Shown here: positions 10,446 through 23,103 of the stretch, piece after piece
How the letters are laid out: each line of letters begins with the position of its first letter
Numbering within the stretch: the stretch's first letter is position 1
Source: Apiospora phragmitis
Lineage: Eukaryota; Ascomycota; Sordariomycetes; Amphisphaeriales; Apiosporaceae
NCBI GenBank assembly: GCA_038363925.1
Contig: JAQQWL010000011.1
Span: forward strand, 3,348,001 to 3,412,000
Length of the DNA stretch: 64,000 nucleotides
Direction of reading: 5' to 3'
Program-made: the position numbers and the translations under genes
Notes under the pieces: model-generated
The model's input: the letters and a program-made list of their open reading frames with translations, nothing else
What the model was told of the DNA's origin: nothing
The model's database searches: none

Positions 10446-11337
10446 TCATCCATACATACAGAAGTCTGTCCCTTTCGACGCGAGCCTGCTTACATGAAGA
10501 AGAAGGCCGCGACGGCACTCGACGGCGAAGACGGAGCCAGTGGCGAGGCGCGAGGCACCAGCGGTGGGGACGGGAGTGGGAGCACCAGTGGGCTTGGTGC
10601 TGTTGCCGGCAGGGGCGGTGGCCATGGTGGTGGGGACACCGGCGCTGTAGGTGGCGTTGCTGCCCTTGGGAGGGGCCACAGTGGGGTAGGCCGGGACAGC
10701 GGCAGACGAGGTGGTAGGGACGGCAGCCTTGGAGGTAGAGACGGCAGGGGCCGAAGAGACCTGGTAGGCGGGAGCAGAGCTGCTGGCGGCAGCGGTGCTG
10801 GCGGTGCTGACGGCGCTGGACAGGCTGACGGTCACGGTGGGCATACCGGAAGCCTTGTAGCCACCAGCCTCGCTGTTGGCGGCAGCAGTACTGGCACCAG
10901 CCTCCTTGGGGGTGATGTGGAAGGGGAAGCTGTACTGGAAGGTCTCGGGCTTGGACTCGAGGGCGATGGTAAGACCGTAGACGGCCTTGTCACCCAGAGT
11001 CTCGGGGACGGTCCACTCGAAGGAGCCGGCCTGGTTGTCAACGCCAGCTGTAGTGATAGGTTAGCATATGCATCCTCGTACCGGATCGCCGAAGCGCTCA
11101 GGGTTACTCACTGGAGATGGTGGTCAGAGGCACCTGAGTGTTCTGGGTAGCACCACCGATCAGAGCGATCTTGACGGCGCCCTTGACATCACCGGGCTGC
11201 CACTTGATAGTGAACTTGGAGCCGGCGGCGACCTTCTCATCCTGAGTAGGGTTGGTGATGGGGTCGAAGCCATCAACCTGGGCGAGGGCCGAGACGGCGA
11301 AGGTGACGACGGCAGCGGAGAAAGTAGCGAAACGCAT
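10446..11337 (-). CDS. Secreted Ser/Thr-rich cell-wall protein, Kre9/Knh1-like N-terminus, probable GPI anchor
   Basis: Exons 11337-11112 and 11047-10446. The protein starts with a clear signal peptide (MRFATFSAAVVTFAVSALAQ). A Kre9/Knh1-type beta domain follows (ITNPTQDEKVAAGSKFTIKW, then a region with FEWTVPETLGDKAVYGLTI), and after that a long Ser/Thr/Ala/Pro tail that would carry O-glycans. As written the frame runs past the expected end to 10446 with charged residues. One base further on in phase, the same DNA reads AVAAFFFM and stops at 10490-10492, exactly the hydrophobic tail of a GPI signal. A one-base insertion near 10505-10525 would explain this. The product is expected on the outer membrane or linked to wall glucan. 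The upstream DNA is rich in purine/pyrimidine tracts. Function within wall assembly is inferred from family only. Confidence 0.8.
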
Positions 11338-14300
11338 CTTGACTGATTTGTTGGTAGATGGATTAAGAATACTGAAAAGACTAAAGACAGTAAAGGTACC
11401 GTAGAGGGTCAAAGAGTGACAAGAAATATGTATTAGAGTATAGAGAGCGACGGAAAAAGCAGGGCCTCTGGAAGGAGGGATTAAGGCTTTTTAAGATGGA
11501 GTGGTAAAGAGTGTAAGTGCCGTGAGGCTGAGAGAGTGTGGTAGACGAAGTGGTCTGAAGCGTGGATGAGGAAGAGAGAAGAAGAAAGAGGAGAGGTCAA
11601 CCGACGATGGCTTAGAAGAGGATAAATCCATTCTTAGCAAGCGGCACAGCGTCTCACCCCTACCCAGAATGACTGCCCAGAATACCTGACAGATCCATCC
11701 TGCACTTTGGTTTTCCCAGGTTGGGATGGGGTTGACCAGGGTCAGGGCAAATCATCCGAGCAGGCGTTACCCCGTAGCATGACCGACGAGGCATCAAGGC
11801 CATCTCGTTTGCCTGGCACAGCAGAGGCCGCTGCGAGCGAGATCCGTAAGCCATCGCCGCCGGATGGGTGGCAGAGTGGTTCCCTCATGGCCTCCAGCCC
11901 AACATTTAAGCCTATTGAAGCTACACTTAACAAGACTTCTGGGGACGGGCTACGGGCACGAACGACATTCTCATCTCGCGAACGAGCTAGTGACTCCTCA
12001 CCGTGTGTTTGGAGGGGGGACCTGGCAGGGAGCCAGAGCCCGCTGTTGGTCCGGTCTGCCCATGGTGGAACCAGTCCAGCCCGTCCTCATTCGAGGTAAT
12101 TTCCAGAGACAGGGTCAGGATGCAAAAAGAGGGAAGATTGCATGCAAAAGAAAATTGAGCAGACCCAAAAAGGGGGCAGCTAATTGTGGAGGGGCCGGCT
12201 AGACTGGCCAATCCGCAAGTGGCCATTAAGGCTGAGCATCCCCGTTTAAGTCAGCACGTTAGCCCCCCAGTCTAGCCACTGTAGGCCACTGTAGTCCACT
12301 GTAGTCCACTGTATGTACTACTAGGTCACTGCAGGCAGCCATCACGCCAGGAACACACCCAAAAACCACTTCCAGACTTGGGATTGCTTCGTGATTGGCT
12401 GACTGGAGGGTGGCTAGGTTTTTGGGCACTACGGTCTATTGTCCCAGTCCAGACAGCCAAGCCGATGCTGCAATTAGGAGAACGAGAGAAAACGAGTGAG
12501 GCGTTCCTGGATCAATTCTCTGAGTAATAAGGTGGGCAGTACGGTTAGGTAGTATTAGCCGCGCGACTCACGCAGCACCTACCAACACACACACACTCCC
12601 GAGTCCCGTCGCCTCGTCTAAAGGCAATGGAACTCGTCGTGGTACATACAAGCAACGTTGTAAGCCTGCAATATCCATAACTCAACGTGCGACCCAAACA
12701 TCACAGGATCTGGTCCCTTGCTCCCCCATCTAATTTGATGCCATGTCCAAACTCCCAGTCCCTGCCCTCGTCCCTCGTCCGGGGTTGAGTCTCCGTGAGC
12801 CAGGGTGTGGATGGGCCGATCCAGAGGTAAGGCAATGCCTCCATGGTAAGGCAATGCCGTCTTCACTCTGGTCAGTCTGGTCATGCATTTATTTGCACTG
12901 GTTGATCCAACGCTTCAACCAATATTGCTCCATTGGCTGACTCGGTGCCAGCTGAACGGCCATCTGAAACATCTCGCAGAGGTACACGTTCGTGTTGTTT
13001 TATTTGCCAGTGCATTACTCTCCACGCTTGCCCCCGACCTTTGATCTGAAATCCAAGATTTGGGCCAACTGCGACTGGTTTTGCTTTGCACCATTGATTG
13101 ACTTTTTATTGAAAGTCGCTTGATATATCCACCAATGACTCCGTTGTGGGATGCCTGCCTGCCTGCTCTGCTCCGTGCCTGCATAAGTATACTCCATACT
13201 CTAGTCTTTTTCCGAATTTGGTCACCCGTTCAGCCAGGGGCGCCAACTTCCGAGTCAGGAAATCTGCTACACTGTCCCATCTACAATGGCATCTCCCGAA
13301 ATAAATCAGACCCAAGGTTTGCCAAGCCCTGAACCTTAACTAATGAGATCTATAAGCGCCATATACCCGTTCAGTTGCTCTCGTCAGCAATCGATCGCTG
13401 TGTAACCGTTTGACTTATCATTGCTATGAACGAGCTCGTAAGGTATGACGTGGCTGACCTTCGGCCGCCAGATGAGCGGTGTTGGCTGAAATTTGCTTTT
13501 CAACGCAACGTTCCAGACTCCCCAGACGCATGTCAGCCTGCATGCATGTAAGGCGCAATCCCAAACCTCTTGGCCGCTAACAGGTATCTTCTAATGCGTC
13601 CATGCGTGCCACCTGCCTGCTCTAGGTAAGCTGCTCACTCAAATGTCCCTCTGTTCTCCCATGTCCAGTATGGAGTAGACCGTTGGGATTCAACAGTCAG
13701 CCTACACTCTTCACCGTACTACTAGTTGGTGGCATAATACTAAACACCACCAGGCGCAGCCACGAATACGACCTCATGCCAGCTGGAAGCCAATGGTGCA
13801 GTCGCCCAATTAACATCATATGACGTTTGGCTAGGTATACGCCTGGGTATACGAACGAAGTTGGCACGTCATGAAAAACCCTCGTCTTTGGTGGTGCTTG
13901 ATGAAGGCGCTATATTCCTTGGCCAGCTCCGGAGGGCACCATCACGCCTAACACGGCGCATATGATTGGCCATCACGTTGTCAACAGTGCCGTCGTCCCA
14001 AGTCGTCGCAACATAAGCGGCATTCGTTTCTGTTGAGTACACCGCTCTTGCGGTGTTTCCTATTGCCACATCAGCTTTCTATGAATGCTGCTCGAGGGCA
14101 CGCACCCAGCCAAAAATAAGGTTCAGAAGTTCAGGAATATGAGATGTATTGGAGGGACGGGGTTTGGCAATGCATGATTCAAGGGGTGAGTACACCGAAC
14201 AACTCCAAGCCAATGGCGCAAGATGAACCGTCCAAGATAACAGGGTACGGCCAGGAACAGGCTGTGCAAAGGTACGGCAGGAAGAATCGATCAGGTCATG

Positions 14301-14658
14301 CATATTAAATAGAATACCTCCAAAATGTATTGGCCAGTCTTCATTCCTCGACCACCGGATCTCAGTTGCCAGTCTAGAAGTAACAAACACCTTTTTTTTG
14401 TGACGACGCGACACAACTTTGGTAACCGAGCCTGTACGCCAAACCACCAAAGAAACCATTCCACCCTTCCGAAACGACCGGTAGATATAGTCAGTCAATA
14501 CGCGCAAGCAGCGAATGCTGTGGATGCGAGAGAGCTTGGCCCATGAGAGTCAGGTGGTGCTGCGTGTAAGTGAGGGCGCAGGTAGAGAGATCGTAATCGT
14601 CGTAACTCATCAAATTCGGTGTTTCTCGCTCTCTGTCAATGGAAAGCAGTGTCAGTGT
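11338..14658. other. Long intergenic region (3.3 kb)
   Basis: Contains the 5' region of the wall-protein gene and the 3' region of the KH gene. Apart from a 10-base tandem repeat at 12276-12315 I see no supported gene, RNA or mobile element. All open frames are short and lack family or splice support. Confidence 0.45.
12276..12315. repeat. Tandem repeat, four copies of a 10-mer
   Basis: CCACTGTAGG, CCACTGTAGT, CCACTGTAGT and CCACTGTATG follow each other without gaps. A related TCACTGCAGG occurs just after. Confidence 0.85.
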
Positions 14659-16196
14659 TCATTTCTTCTCGCCTGCGAATTGGTGCTTGAGCTCACCAAG
14701 TCGAGAATACAGCATGTAGAGTGCCATTCTGTTGCACTCTTCGGTACCGGTGATTGTCACGAGGCGCTCGTTGCTGTTGTCCTGCGGTTCGTTGATCTTT
14801 ATGACGCTCCCGCTAATCTGGCGTATCTCATTGATCTTCTGACCACCTTTGCCGATGATAGCTCCTACCATATCATTAGGAATGTAGATCTGCTGTGTCA
14901 AGGTGCACCCGCCATGGCGCCGGGCATGGGCTGGGCCTGAGGGCCTCCGTGTGGTTGCGGGACAGGGTGACCACCAGCCTGGTGAGGCGGCATGTGAGGT
15001 CCTGCACCATAGGCGGTAGCAGGCTGAGGTGCATAGTGCATGGGGGCATTTGCCGCAGGCTGAGGCACAGGGCCGCCATGGTGAGGAGGGTAGTGCTGGG
15101 CATAGGGATTAGGCGGCATGTGATGAGCACGAGGATCTGGCCGACGGCCGTAGTTTTCACGGTTGCCGAAGTTCCCAGCAGCGGGCTGGGGAGAATATGG
15201 CACGACCTGCATACCGCCGGGAACTACACCAGCAGGGCCGCCACTTCGCGTGGCGTACGCAGAAGCTGCAGGGCCTCCGAAGCGTTCGTTCAGTTGTTCC
15301 AGGAGAGTACTGCCGACATAGTAAGTAGCGATATGAACCGCATCCGCAACACCCATCACGACGAGAGAGCGCTCCGTGGATAAAGGCAAGCACGAATCAG
15401 ACGCATTGAGCCTAGCTCCAGATGCATCTTGGATCTCTCGGATGCGGGAACCGCCCTTGCCAATGATGGATCCAATGAGGACGTGGGGGATCAGGAGGCG
15501 CAGAGGATATGTCTTGGACTGCGCACTTGATGGCTCGTTCAGGGGCTCATTGTTTAACGTCCGGATAATCAAACCGAATGCCTGCAGCGTGTCAATATCT
15601 GGGTCATGCTATTCGGAAAAAGACGATGAGCAGGAACTTACCTTGGCCGCAGCATCTACTACACCGCTGACGGTGAGAATGCGTTCTATGGCGCCTTTCT
15701 GATAATCACTGACAGTGCACTTGGCACCAGACTGCTTGCGAATATTGCTGACATTCTCGCCGCCCTTACCAATGACCGTGGCAGCCTCGGGACTAGAGAT
15801 AACGGCGCGGATGTGGATCCATGCGGTCTCGTCGTGTGTGTTACTGCTTGTGGCAGTGGGAACCGAGGCAGTAGGAGCAGCAGTAGGCTGGGAGTCCGGC
15901 TTCGTCTCGTTGATGTCAGGGACGATGGTATCGCCTTGCTCATCTTTCGACTGGGACTTTTCTTCGCCGTTCGTTGTCTCCGGCTTGGCCTCGGTACCGT
16001 TTGCTTCGGCAGGTGGTGGGACGCCGTTGCTCTCGGGGAGGGGGAGTATCTCCTCGTCCTCGTCATGGCCGTTCCTTATAACTTTGTCAAGGGCCGGGCG
16101 CTTGGCATCCGGTTGGTCGTTGGCTCTCGATGGCGAAGAGGCATCTTCAAGAGGCCGTTTGGCCGGGTTTGTGGTCTGAGTTGGTGAGGCAGACAT
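14659..16196 (-). CDS. Triple-KH-domain RNA-binding protein (Pbp2/Hek2-like), one-base frame break
   Basis: Exon 1 is 16196-15642 and exon 2 is 15581-14659, about 492 residues. The N-terminus is charged and low-complexity. KH1 spans about residues 124-190, KH2 208-275 and KH3 412-480; each has the GKGG loop (VIGKGGENVSNI, IIGKGGSRIREI, IIGKGGQKINEI). A Pro/His/Gln-rich linker separates KH2 and KH3. At 14902-14903 the frame slips: the linker ends in a stop, while LTQQIYIPNDMVGAIIGKGG begins one base earlier, equal to a one-base deletion. KH3 is fully conserved, so I treat the gene as functional. By family it is a poly(rC)-type binding protein acting in mRNA fate or telomere-linked silencing. 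Confidence is high for the domains and moderate for the yeast name. Confidence 0.88.
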
Positions 16197-18426
16197 TGTG
16201 ACCTAGACACAGCAGTATCACAAAATGGTGATTGGATGAATCACTGAGTCGTAAAAATAGTTGATTGAATTATTTTGACGTTTCTTATCTACACCTAGAA
16301 GGTTTCCGAAGGAAAGCGTGTAGGTGCTGATGTAATGTTCGGGGACGAATAGACGGGGACAGATCGAAGCTTGTGAGATGGCAGCTGCGGTGCTGGATGC
16401 TGGATGAGAGGTCGGATGGGATGTGATAATGTCGATGGAGTGGTGATGAGCTGGATTAAGAACTCAAGATCGCTGGAAGTGATCGTGATGGGACACTCGG
16501 CGTACGGAGAGAGAAACACCTCTGCAGTGTTGTGCTTCGCGGACTTCGGCAAGCCGAGGGCGGAGAGGTGCAAGTGCAGGAGCGGCGGTAGATTGCTTTG
16601 CAAAGCAGAGAGGTACTGATTGTGATGAAGTGATGAAGAAGAAGTGGTGGTGGTGATGATGATGAAGATGCCGTGAGTGAGGAAGAGAGAATGGACGACA
16701 GCGAGGTTCAGATTAGAAGATAGGGTGTGCCTTCCGTCGCTCAAGAAAAAGAAGCTGCAGGACTCTCAAGACGCATGTAGTCGCCAAACCTTTTGGTCTG
16801 CTCAAACGGAAGATGGCAGCGACACTGATTCCTTTTTTTTTCTTCTGTCTCTTTGTATTCCTCTTTTCCTTCCCACCTTTGCCGGGCAAAATCCAACAGG
16901 TAAAGCTGGATGGAATGGAGGGTTACGTATGCCGAATTTTGGAGTCAAGGCTTCAGGAAGCTTGCTAGACAACTTGCGACACACCGCAACGAGGGATTCT
17001 TCAATCGGCAGTTGGGTTGCGGCCGTTTGATGCTGCTGATACGGATGCTGACGGGAGAAATGAAAAGTCTGAAGCTGCGATCGAATTATGATGTTTGAGA
17101 GCTGCAGAGCGCAGTGCAGATTCCTTTCGCCTTTCTAATGAGAAGTTGTGGGGAAAAGTTGGTTCTGACAAAAGCTTAAAAAGTAGGTGCTTCTGGGCGG
17201 GTGCTGTGGGAAAACCAGACCTGAGTTTGCATCAAACGCCTCCAACCTGAACAACTTGAGCTATGATGATGGGGGAGTGCTATGTACAACTATCAGGTAC
17301 CTCCCACGGCTAGTCGTCTGTACTTGGCACGGGGCAAATGAGGAGGGACCAGAGCAGATGATCAAGCATGGAACAACAGAACAAATTCCAAGGGATTTTG
17401 GTTGATTAGACTGGCAAACGCCAAGGGTGCGTACAAGTTGACACAACTGCAGGACGATCATTCGATGGGAGGCCACGCCATGGTCACACAAACACACATA
17501 CGTCTTGCCTCATCAAAGATTGATTCTGGAAGCCATGATCTGCGCGTTGCCTGAAGCCAGGACCAGGCTTGGCATCAGATTCGTGGCTGCATGGGGAAGC
17601 AAGCAAGCAATAGAGAGGCCCTAGCGCACATTAATCCCGTCTATCTCTTGCCTGCTTGCCTATCCGTAATTTCTAATAACTCTTGTTCAATCTCAACGGA
17701 GGTGTTGGAGATTCATCATCTTGTGCTACGAAATGGACGAGATGAAAATGTTGTTTGGGCCAGATGCGGGCAGATAATAGCTGCAATCTGATCGTAGGTA
17801 CGGATACAATCTCGGTCTGTTTGGTTTCACGAGCTTCACCACGTTGTCCAATGTGTTTGGTCGTGTTTCAATCCACAAACGCGGTCCACTGAATTACTCG
17901 GGGCGCATAGGTACTGTACATCTTACCAGGGAGCTGCTTACGTCGCATCGGGGTATGGTAGCTGGTAAATAGCTGGCTGCTGGCTGCTATGGATTTTATA
18001 TAGTCAATCAGCATCAAAATTGAGCCTCATTCTGATTTGTTGGTTAATAACAGTCCCTTGAGCACGGCTGCCCCCTTGCCACTTTTCTCTCTTCCTCCAT
18101 CGGCAATTGCCATCACAAAGAACTTGGAATTCCGACCAGAAGTTGGTCTCGGTTGCCGTTTAGAAGTACCTTTTTGCACTATTCGGACGGTCTGTGGGAG
18201 AAGCCGAGACACTGTTCGTCTAGGGGCCGTCGCTGTGTTCCCACACTATCCCGGACGTCGAGTGTAACCACCAAGCCAGACTTACGCGGCTCGGGACTTC
18301 AGGGCTACGCCCCTAGGCTCAGCGAAGCTGCATTACTGCCCTTCCAGATCTGACACGGACGGGGGACTTGGAGGTGGAAACATTCAGGGTGTGGCCGGCG
18401 TCTCGATCTAGACCGACCACGTTGTT
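16197..18426. other. Divergent intergenic region (2.2 kb)
   Basis: 5' regions of the KH gene and of the CENP-K-like gene. An open frame at 16295-16744 (minus) lies where the 5' UTR of the KH gene would be; it is Ser/Leu-rich and not convincing as a gene. Nothing else seen. Confidence 0.45.
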
Positions 18427-19461
18427 ATGGATGACAACGACCTTCGCGATGATGTCGGCGCCCTTCATGCCGGCCATGTCGAAGACACGCTGGCAGAGCT
18501 CCAGCAGCTCGTGAGGGAGCATGAAGTGGCTCTACAAAGGGTATTGTTTTTGTGGCACCCTCCATTGGCGAGCATATTACTCATGTCATTCTAGGCGCGA
18601 ATGTCATCCGCCCGCCACCAACGCGACGGGTATGGATCCGAAGCATCACTTGGTGTCATGAAATCAGCTTATGAAGAGTTATCGGCGACGACACCTTTTT
18701 TTCCCTTTCCAGACTCTGTTCTGCCGGCACTGGTCGCTTTGCGGAAAACTTCTCAGACCGCGGTGGAGACCAAAGCATTTCTAGCTTCTCATCAAGAGTC
18801 GGCGCTGGTCATGAAAAAGAAGCTCGAGGCAGAGAGGTCGAAGTTAAGGGACCAGGAAGCACTCGCAAGAAGCCTACGGAGCCGTATCCATTCTCTGCGT
18901 AATGGTATTGACAACCGCATGGAGATTGACGCAGATGACATTGCCCGTGAACGCATCAGCGAATTAGAACAGAAGAAGAAGCGCTACGATAAGGAGACGT
19001 CCATGTTTCTCAAGTCCCTCCGGGGCTTCATTGACAACCACCTTGCTTCGATGTTAGCCGCAGAAGACCTCGGCGGCCCCGTGGTAGGCGATATGATGGA
19101 CCTTGATGATGGCGACCTTGCGGCAGGCTTCAGTGCACACGGGAAATTGAAGAAAGCGAAACAGAACCCGGATCAAGACAAACGGCAACGTCGCATTGAC
19201 GAGATCTGGGGTGGACGTAACGAGCCAGAGGCCCAGGCCAAGGGCGAATCTGCCGCTGCAGCCTCCGACTTGCGCGATCTGACCGAAGAACTACTCAACC
19301 AACTCATGGAGTCGGATGGGGACAGCTCAGCTGCCTACATCCAACTCGAGAAGGAGTCGGCAGCAGCTAGGTTCTTAGTTCGATCGAAGGTTGCCCAATT
19401 CCATCCACGCGACTCTACGAAGCTGCGTTTGGTGGATTTCGGCAGAGACTTGGACGAATAA
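18427..19461 (+). CDS. Coiled-coil protein, likely kinetochore subunit CENP-K/Sim4
   Basis: Exon 1 is 18427-18540 and exon 2 is 18595-19461, phase 0, 326 residues. The first exon supplies a coiled coil (VEDTLAELQQLVREHEVALQ) that continues smoothly across the splice. A conserved-looking segment with TTPFFPFPDSVLPALVALRK follows, then ETKAFLASHQ and a long coiled coil (residues about 100-200). The TPF-P-PxSxLPALxALRK pattern is what I recall of fungal CENP-K (Sim4), a member of the inner kinetochore CCAN that links CENP-A chromatin to the outer kinetochore. The rest is acidic and Lys-rich without catalytic motifs. The family call is from memory; another coiled-coil CCAN subunit is possible. 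Confidence 0.6.
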
Positions 19462-20653
19462 CGCGGGTACAAGGATTGATAAATGGTATCTGCAGTACAT
19501 TCGCTCTGAGTGTCGTTTCAGGTTTTACAATGCTCTATTAGCAAAAGAACCCCAGTCAGCACGACTGCGGTGCCATATCTTAGGTACTTATATATAACAG
19601 ACTGTGGCACTGGTATTGAAGAACCTTTTATACGAAAATGATCAACGTAACTTCGTTCCTTTCAGCCTATCCTTGCCATCGGATAGTTGCGCAACATTTC
19701 GCCTTGATGAGCCAGTAATATTGTGTCATGTATGCTTTCGGGATATATTAGTGAAGCGAGTCGGGTAGAGACATACTACTCATGTGTTAGGGAGGATCTA
19801 TGTGCCTCTCAGCCCGGCTCTATCCCTACACCTGTGTTGGTCCTGGCAAGGCATATATACCGACTTACCATTCGTGGTCAGTGTAGGCGCGTCGACTTTT
19901 GTCCCACTGATATGTTCATCTACCTGCATGTGGTTACGGGGTAAACTAGGCGATAGATGCTTTGACTTGGAAAGACTTGTGTCGTTTCCTGGAATATCAT
20001 GTAGCATGTGTGTGGCGTGACGATGTACCTGGCAGTATGATGCAATTTACCTACCTCCTACGTCTTAACATTGAATGATCTTTTCCCAATGCTCCAGTAT
20101 ACATGCAAGTACACGTACCTGCCTTTGATACCGCGGGTGAATTTTATCAGACCAAATGCCACCTGAGGAAATGGACTGTCTGATGCGCTCCTTCGCGAGT
20201 GGTCCATTGATTGGATCAATTGATTTGATCCTTTTGTTACCTGTGAACACGACCCCTTCTCACTTGGGGTACAATCGTCACCCAAAGCTCACGTTTGACA
20301 CCAGGCCACCAGAATTAGGCATTTGCACGCTTTGTTGGATCATTGTTCACCACATCCGATTGTACTGGCCTGGAAAATCGATGTTATCATATGATTCACT
20401 GCATTGATCTAGGGATACTGCCTACCTCCTAAGGTAGGTAAGCACTTCACATCTTTACCTCCAGAACAACACACTGAACAAACATACATGTACCCATGAC
20501 TTCGCCGTTCTTTCCCGACCACCGTATCTTCAACTCACCCTACCGACCGCCGTGCACACCAATTTCTGCTACAAGCCACTGACTTCAAGCAGTTTTTTTG
20601 TTGACGTTTTTGTGCATAAAGCACAAGAAGGGTTTCGCAGAAAGTGCCCAGTC
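19462..20653. other. Intergenic, tandem genes
   Basis: 3' region of the CENP-K-like gene and promoter of the DUF7905 gene. It has several CCTACCT/AGGTAGG motifs and no coding signal. Confidence 0.5.
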
Positions 20654-22774
20654 ATGGGCAATCTCATCGACTTGTAAGTAATATCAAATGTTCAACCTAG
20701 ACTTGGGCACTACTGCCAGATCCTGACTTTGGAATACCAGTGAGCGATCCCCTCGCAGAGACGTTTCTGGTTTTAGCAGCGGAACTCTTCACGTTGCTGA
20801 GTGGTCAATTCTTGATGAGCCATGCCCATATGATGTAGCTGGTCTCGCTATCGGTTCTAGTCCTAGTTATGTCGAGAATGTTCATCCCACCGAGAATGGT
20901 ACTACGGCTGGAGTTGACTCGGCTACTGAACGCCCTCAGGATACTGATGATTCTATCATCCGAATCCAGCCTCCCTCTCCAGGGCCGTCGGCTGATGTAG
21001 GCTTGGGAGTGCCTGAGCCGTTGCTACTCCAGACAGGTCCTGCTCAGCGTCCAGCATCTGGCCGGCGCCCCCGTCGTCGGCCTGTTGGGGACATTTGGGG
21101 CACTTGGACTCAAAGACAGTGGGCCCTTGGCAGAACAGATCGTCGGCAGCACCAAGGAGATTCGGAACTGTCCGAGATAACGGAAGTAAGTAGCCCATAC
21201 AGGTTCTGAGTTGCGTTGCCACCGTCCTGACCGAAGCGTACATCTCAGTCGAGGTATCTCATAAGCCACAACCCTGAGATCTCTAAAGGCGTCCTTGAAG
21301 GGGTTGCCAAGGAGCTGAGCCAGACGAACATTGAAGTTAAAATCTCCGAAAACAACCATGTACAGTTTCTCCAGCTTAAGGCCCCCTCGCCGGAGATCAA
21401 TGCCCAACGTTTGTCGATGGCGAGAACGGTGACAGACGATCTCATCTCCGACAATACGGTAACGAACCGGGCCACGTTCGTGGAACCCTCTGGATGCCCT
21501 CTAGCTGGGTTTGAGGTATTGCTGGATCCAAAAACCCAGGAATCCAAGGGGTTGGGAGTTCGACCCATGATTCGACGCTGTGGTGATAGCACGGATGCAC
21601 AGCCGAACGACCGCATTGACGAAGATCCTCTGTACTTCGGCAACTTCTGCCAGCAGCTCTCGGCGATTCTGAAGCGAGAAGGTCGTCTGAACTCAGGCTA
21701 TAACCTAAAGGTTGTCTTTGGCCGGTACATTGTTACCACCTATCCCAAGCAAAAAGACAAGTATGACCTGGAGGGCTTCCGAAGGTTGATGGGCCAGTCC
21801 CGATGCCAAGGCAAATTGGTATCACAGTAAGTCCCCCATTGAACCACCAGATGACACTCGTTTCGTTGATCTGGACTCGACTGATGTAGCTAGGCTCGGG
21901 GTACCCAACGAGGCCACACGAATCCTGAATGGTTTGAAGCGAGAAGATAGTGTTTTCGAGCCACCTGGAGTCAACACCAGGTCGCTTGATGATATCAAGC
22001 CCACATTCACTTTCGAAGTGTACTCGACCCAGCACAGGTTCACAGCCCACTTGTTTCGTGAAGGTGACGAGACTGTCTTTAGCATGAAGAAGATCCAGTG
22101 CTTCCCCCTCCAGGATGAAGATAGCGCCGCGTTTTGCTACAATACACTGTGCTTGGGCAGGTACGTGGGCACTTATCGGTGTACTGGATGAGCAATGCCA
22201 GCTAACTTGGAATTTGCCCAGGAACTTCGATTGGAAAATTCAACTAATGAAGGAGAAGCAAGAGTCAGACGAGTCGTACCAATCTCTGAAAGCGTACCTT
22301 GCAACTGCACGGATCACGCTTCCATCAACCCCTTCGGACCCGGATCTTGACTTGACCATCTTTCCTCATGTGAACTTGCGCCTCGAAGGCAACGCGCAAG
22401 GCATGGCGTTGATAAACGACATCCAGAAGACAGCCATTCGCAGCGTTTACAGCTTCAGATATGGCCTTACGAACTACATCCTGGACTTCGTAATCCGGCG
22501 AGGGTGGGAGAGTGTTCGGGACATGACGCTCCGTCATCAGCCATCTTCCACGACCTACTCCATCACTCTCAAAGGCGAGCACTGGGGAGATTACGAAGGG
22601 AACAGAGCAACGGATTTCAGTCGGGCTGGACGTGGCTGGGGAGCCGAGCTTGAAGATTTGCTACCGAATAATCCGGGCCATGATGCAACCACTGGCAACA
22701 AAAGAGTCGAGGCCCTTGTGCATGTGATCAAGGACATTCACAAGATCTTGGTGGAGGCCTCAGTATATCATTGA
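20654..22774 (+). CDS. DUF7905-type protein of unknown function, one-base frame break
   Basis: Exons 20654-20673, 20741-21185, 21249-22160 and 22222-22774 give about 642 residues. The first exon encodes only MGNLID plus two bases. Residues about 7-155 are Ser/Pro-rich and disordered, ending in a basic stretch and a Trp pair (GDIWGTWTQRQWALG). Next comes a region with SRYLISHNPEISKGV and HVQFLQLKAPSPE that looks like a degenerate KH-like fold. The C-terminal half has LKVVFGRYIVTTYP and FSRAGRGWGAELEDL, as in the fungal DUF7905 domain. Near 21810-21822 the frame moves by one base (insertion): QSRCQ continues best as ANWYHSKSPIEPPDDTRFVD. Fungal relatives have no known role. Family name is from memory. 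Confidence 0.7.
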
Positions 22775-23103
22775 TACCCTCCCGCTGAAGCTTGCGATTT
22801 GTATGCCACATGTCTTTAGATACATCACGCATACTTCTTGTTCGATGAAGATAGCCCCTTCACTGCACATCGTATGCCTCGATGGGATATACCTCTCCAC
22901 ATCACATCTTTTCAGTGGTGGGAGGAAATGTACTGGGCACTGTCGCAACTGGCCTGATTCTAGTCCGTTGTGACTACTATGGCACAACACAACAACACCC
23001 CATCCAGATCTGTCGGATTGAGGATTGTATGATACGATGTGGTTCAGTGCTTAGACCGGATCTAAGCATGCAGTAGGCGATAAGATCTCTACGTTAGGTA
23101 ACG
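22775..23103. other. Intergenic, convergent
   Basis: 3' ends of the DUF7905 gene and prefoldin 5. Nothing seen. Confidence 0.5.

Noticed and set aside
10248..11150. 300-codon Gly-rich plus-strand open frame
   Set aside because: Antisense of the Ser/Thr/Ala-rich wall-protein gene; its Gly richness mirrors Ala/Ser/Pro codons.
16295..16744. 149-codon Ser/Leu-rich minus-strand open frame before the KH gene
   Set aside because: Low complexity and positioned as 5' UTR of the KH gene; no family resemblance.
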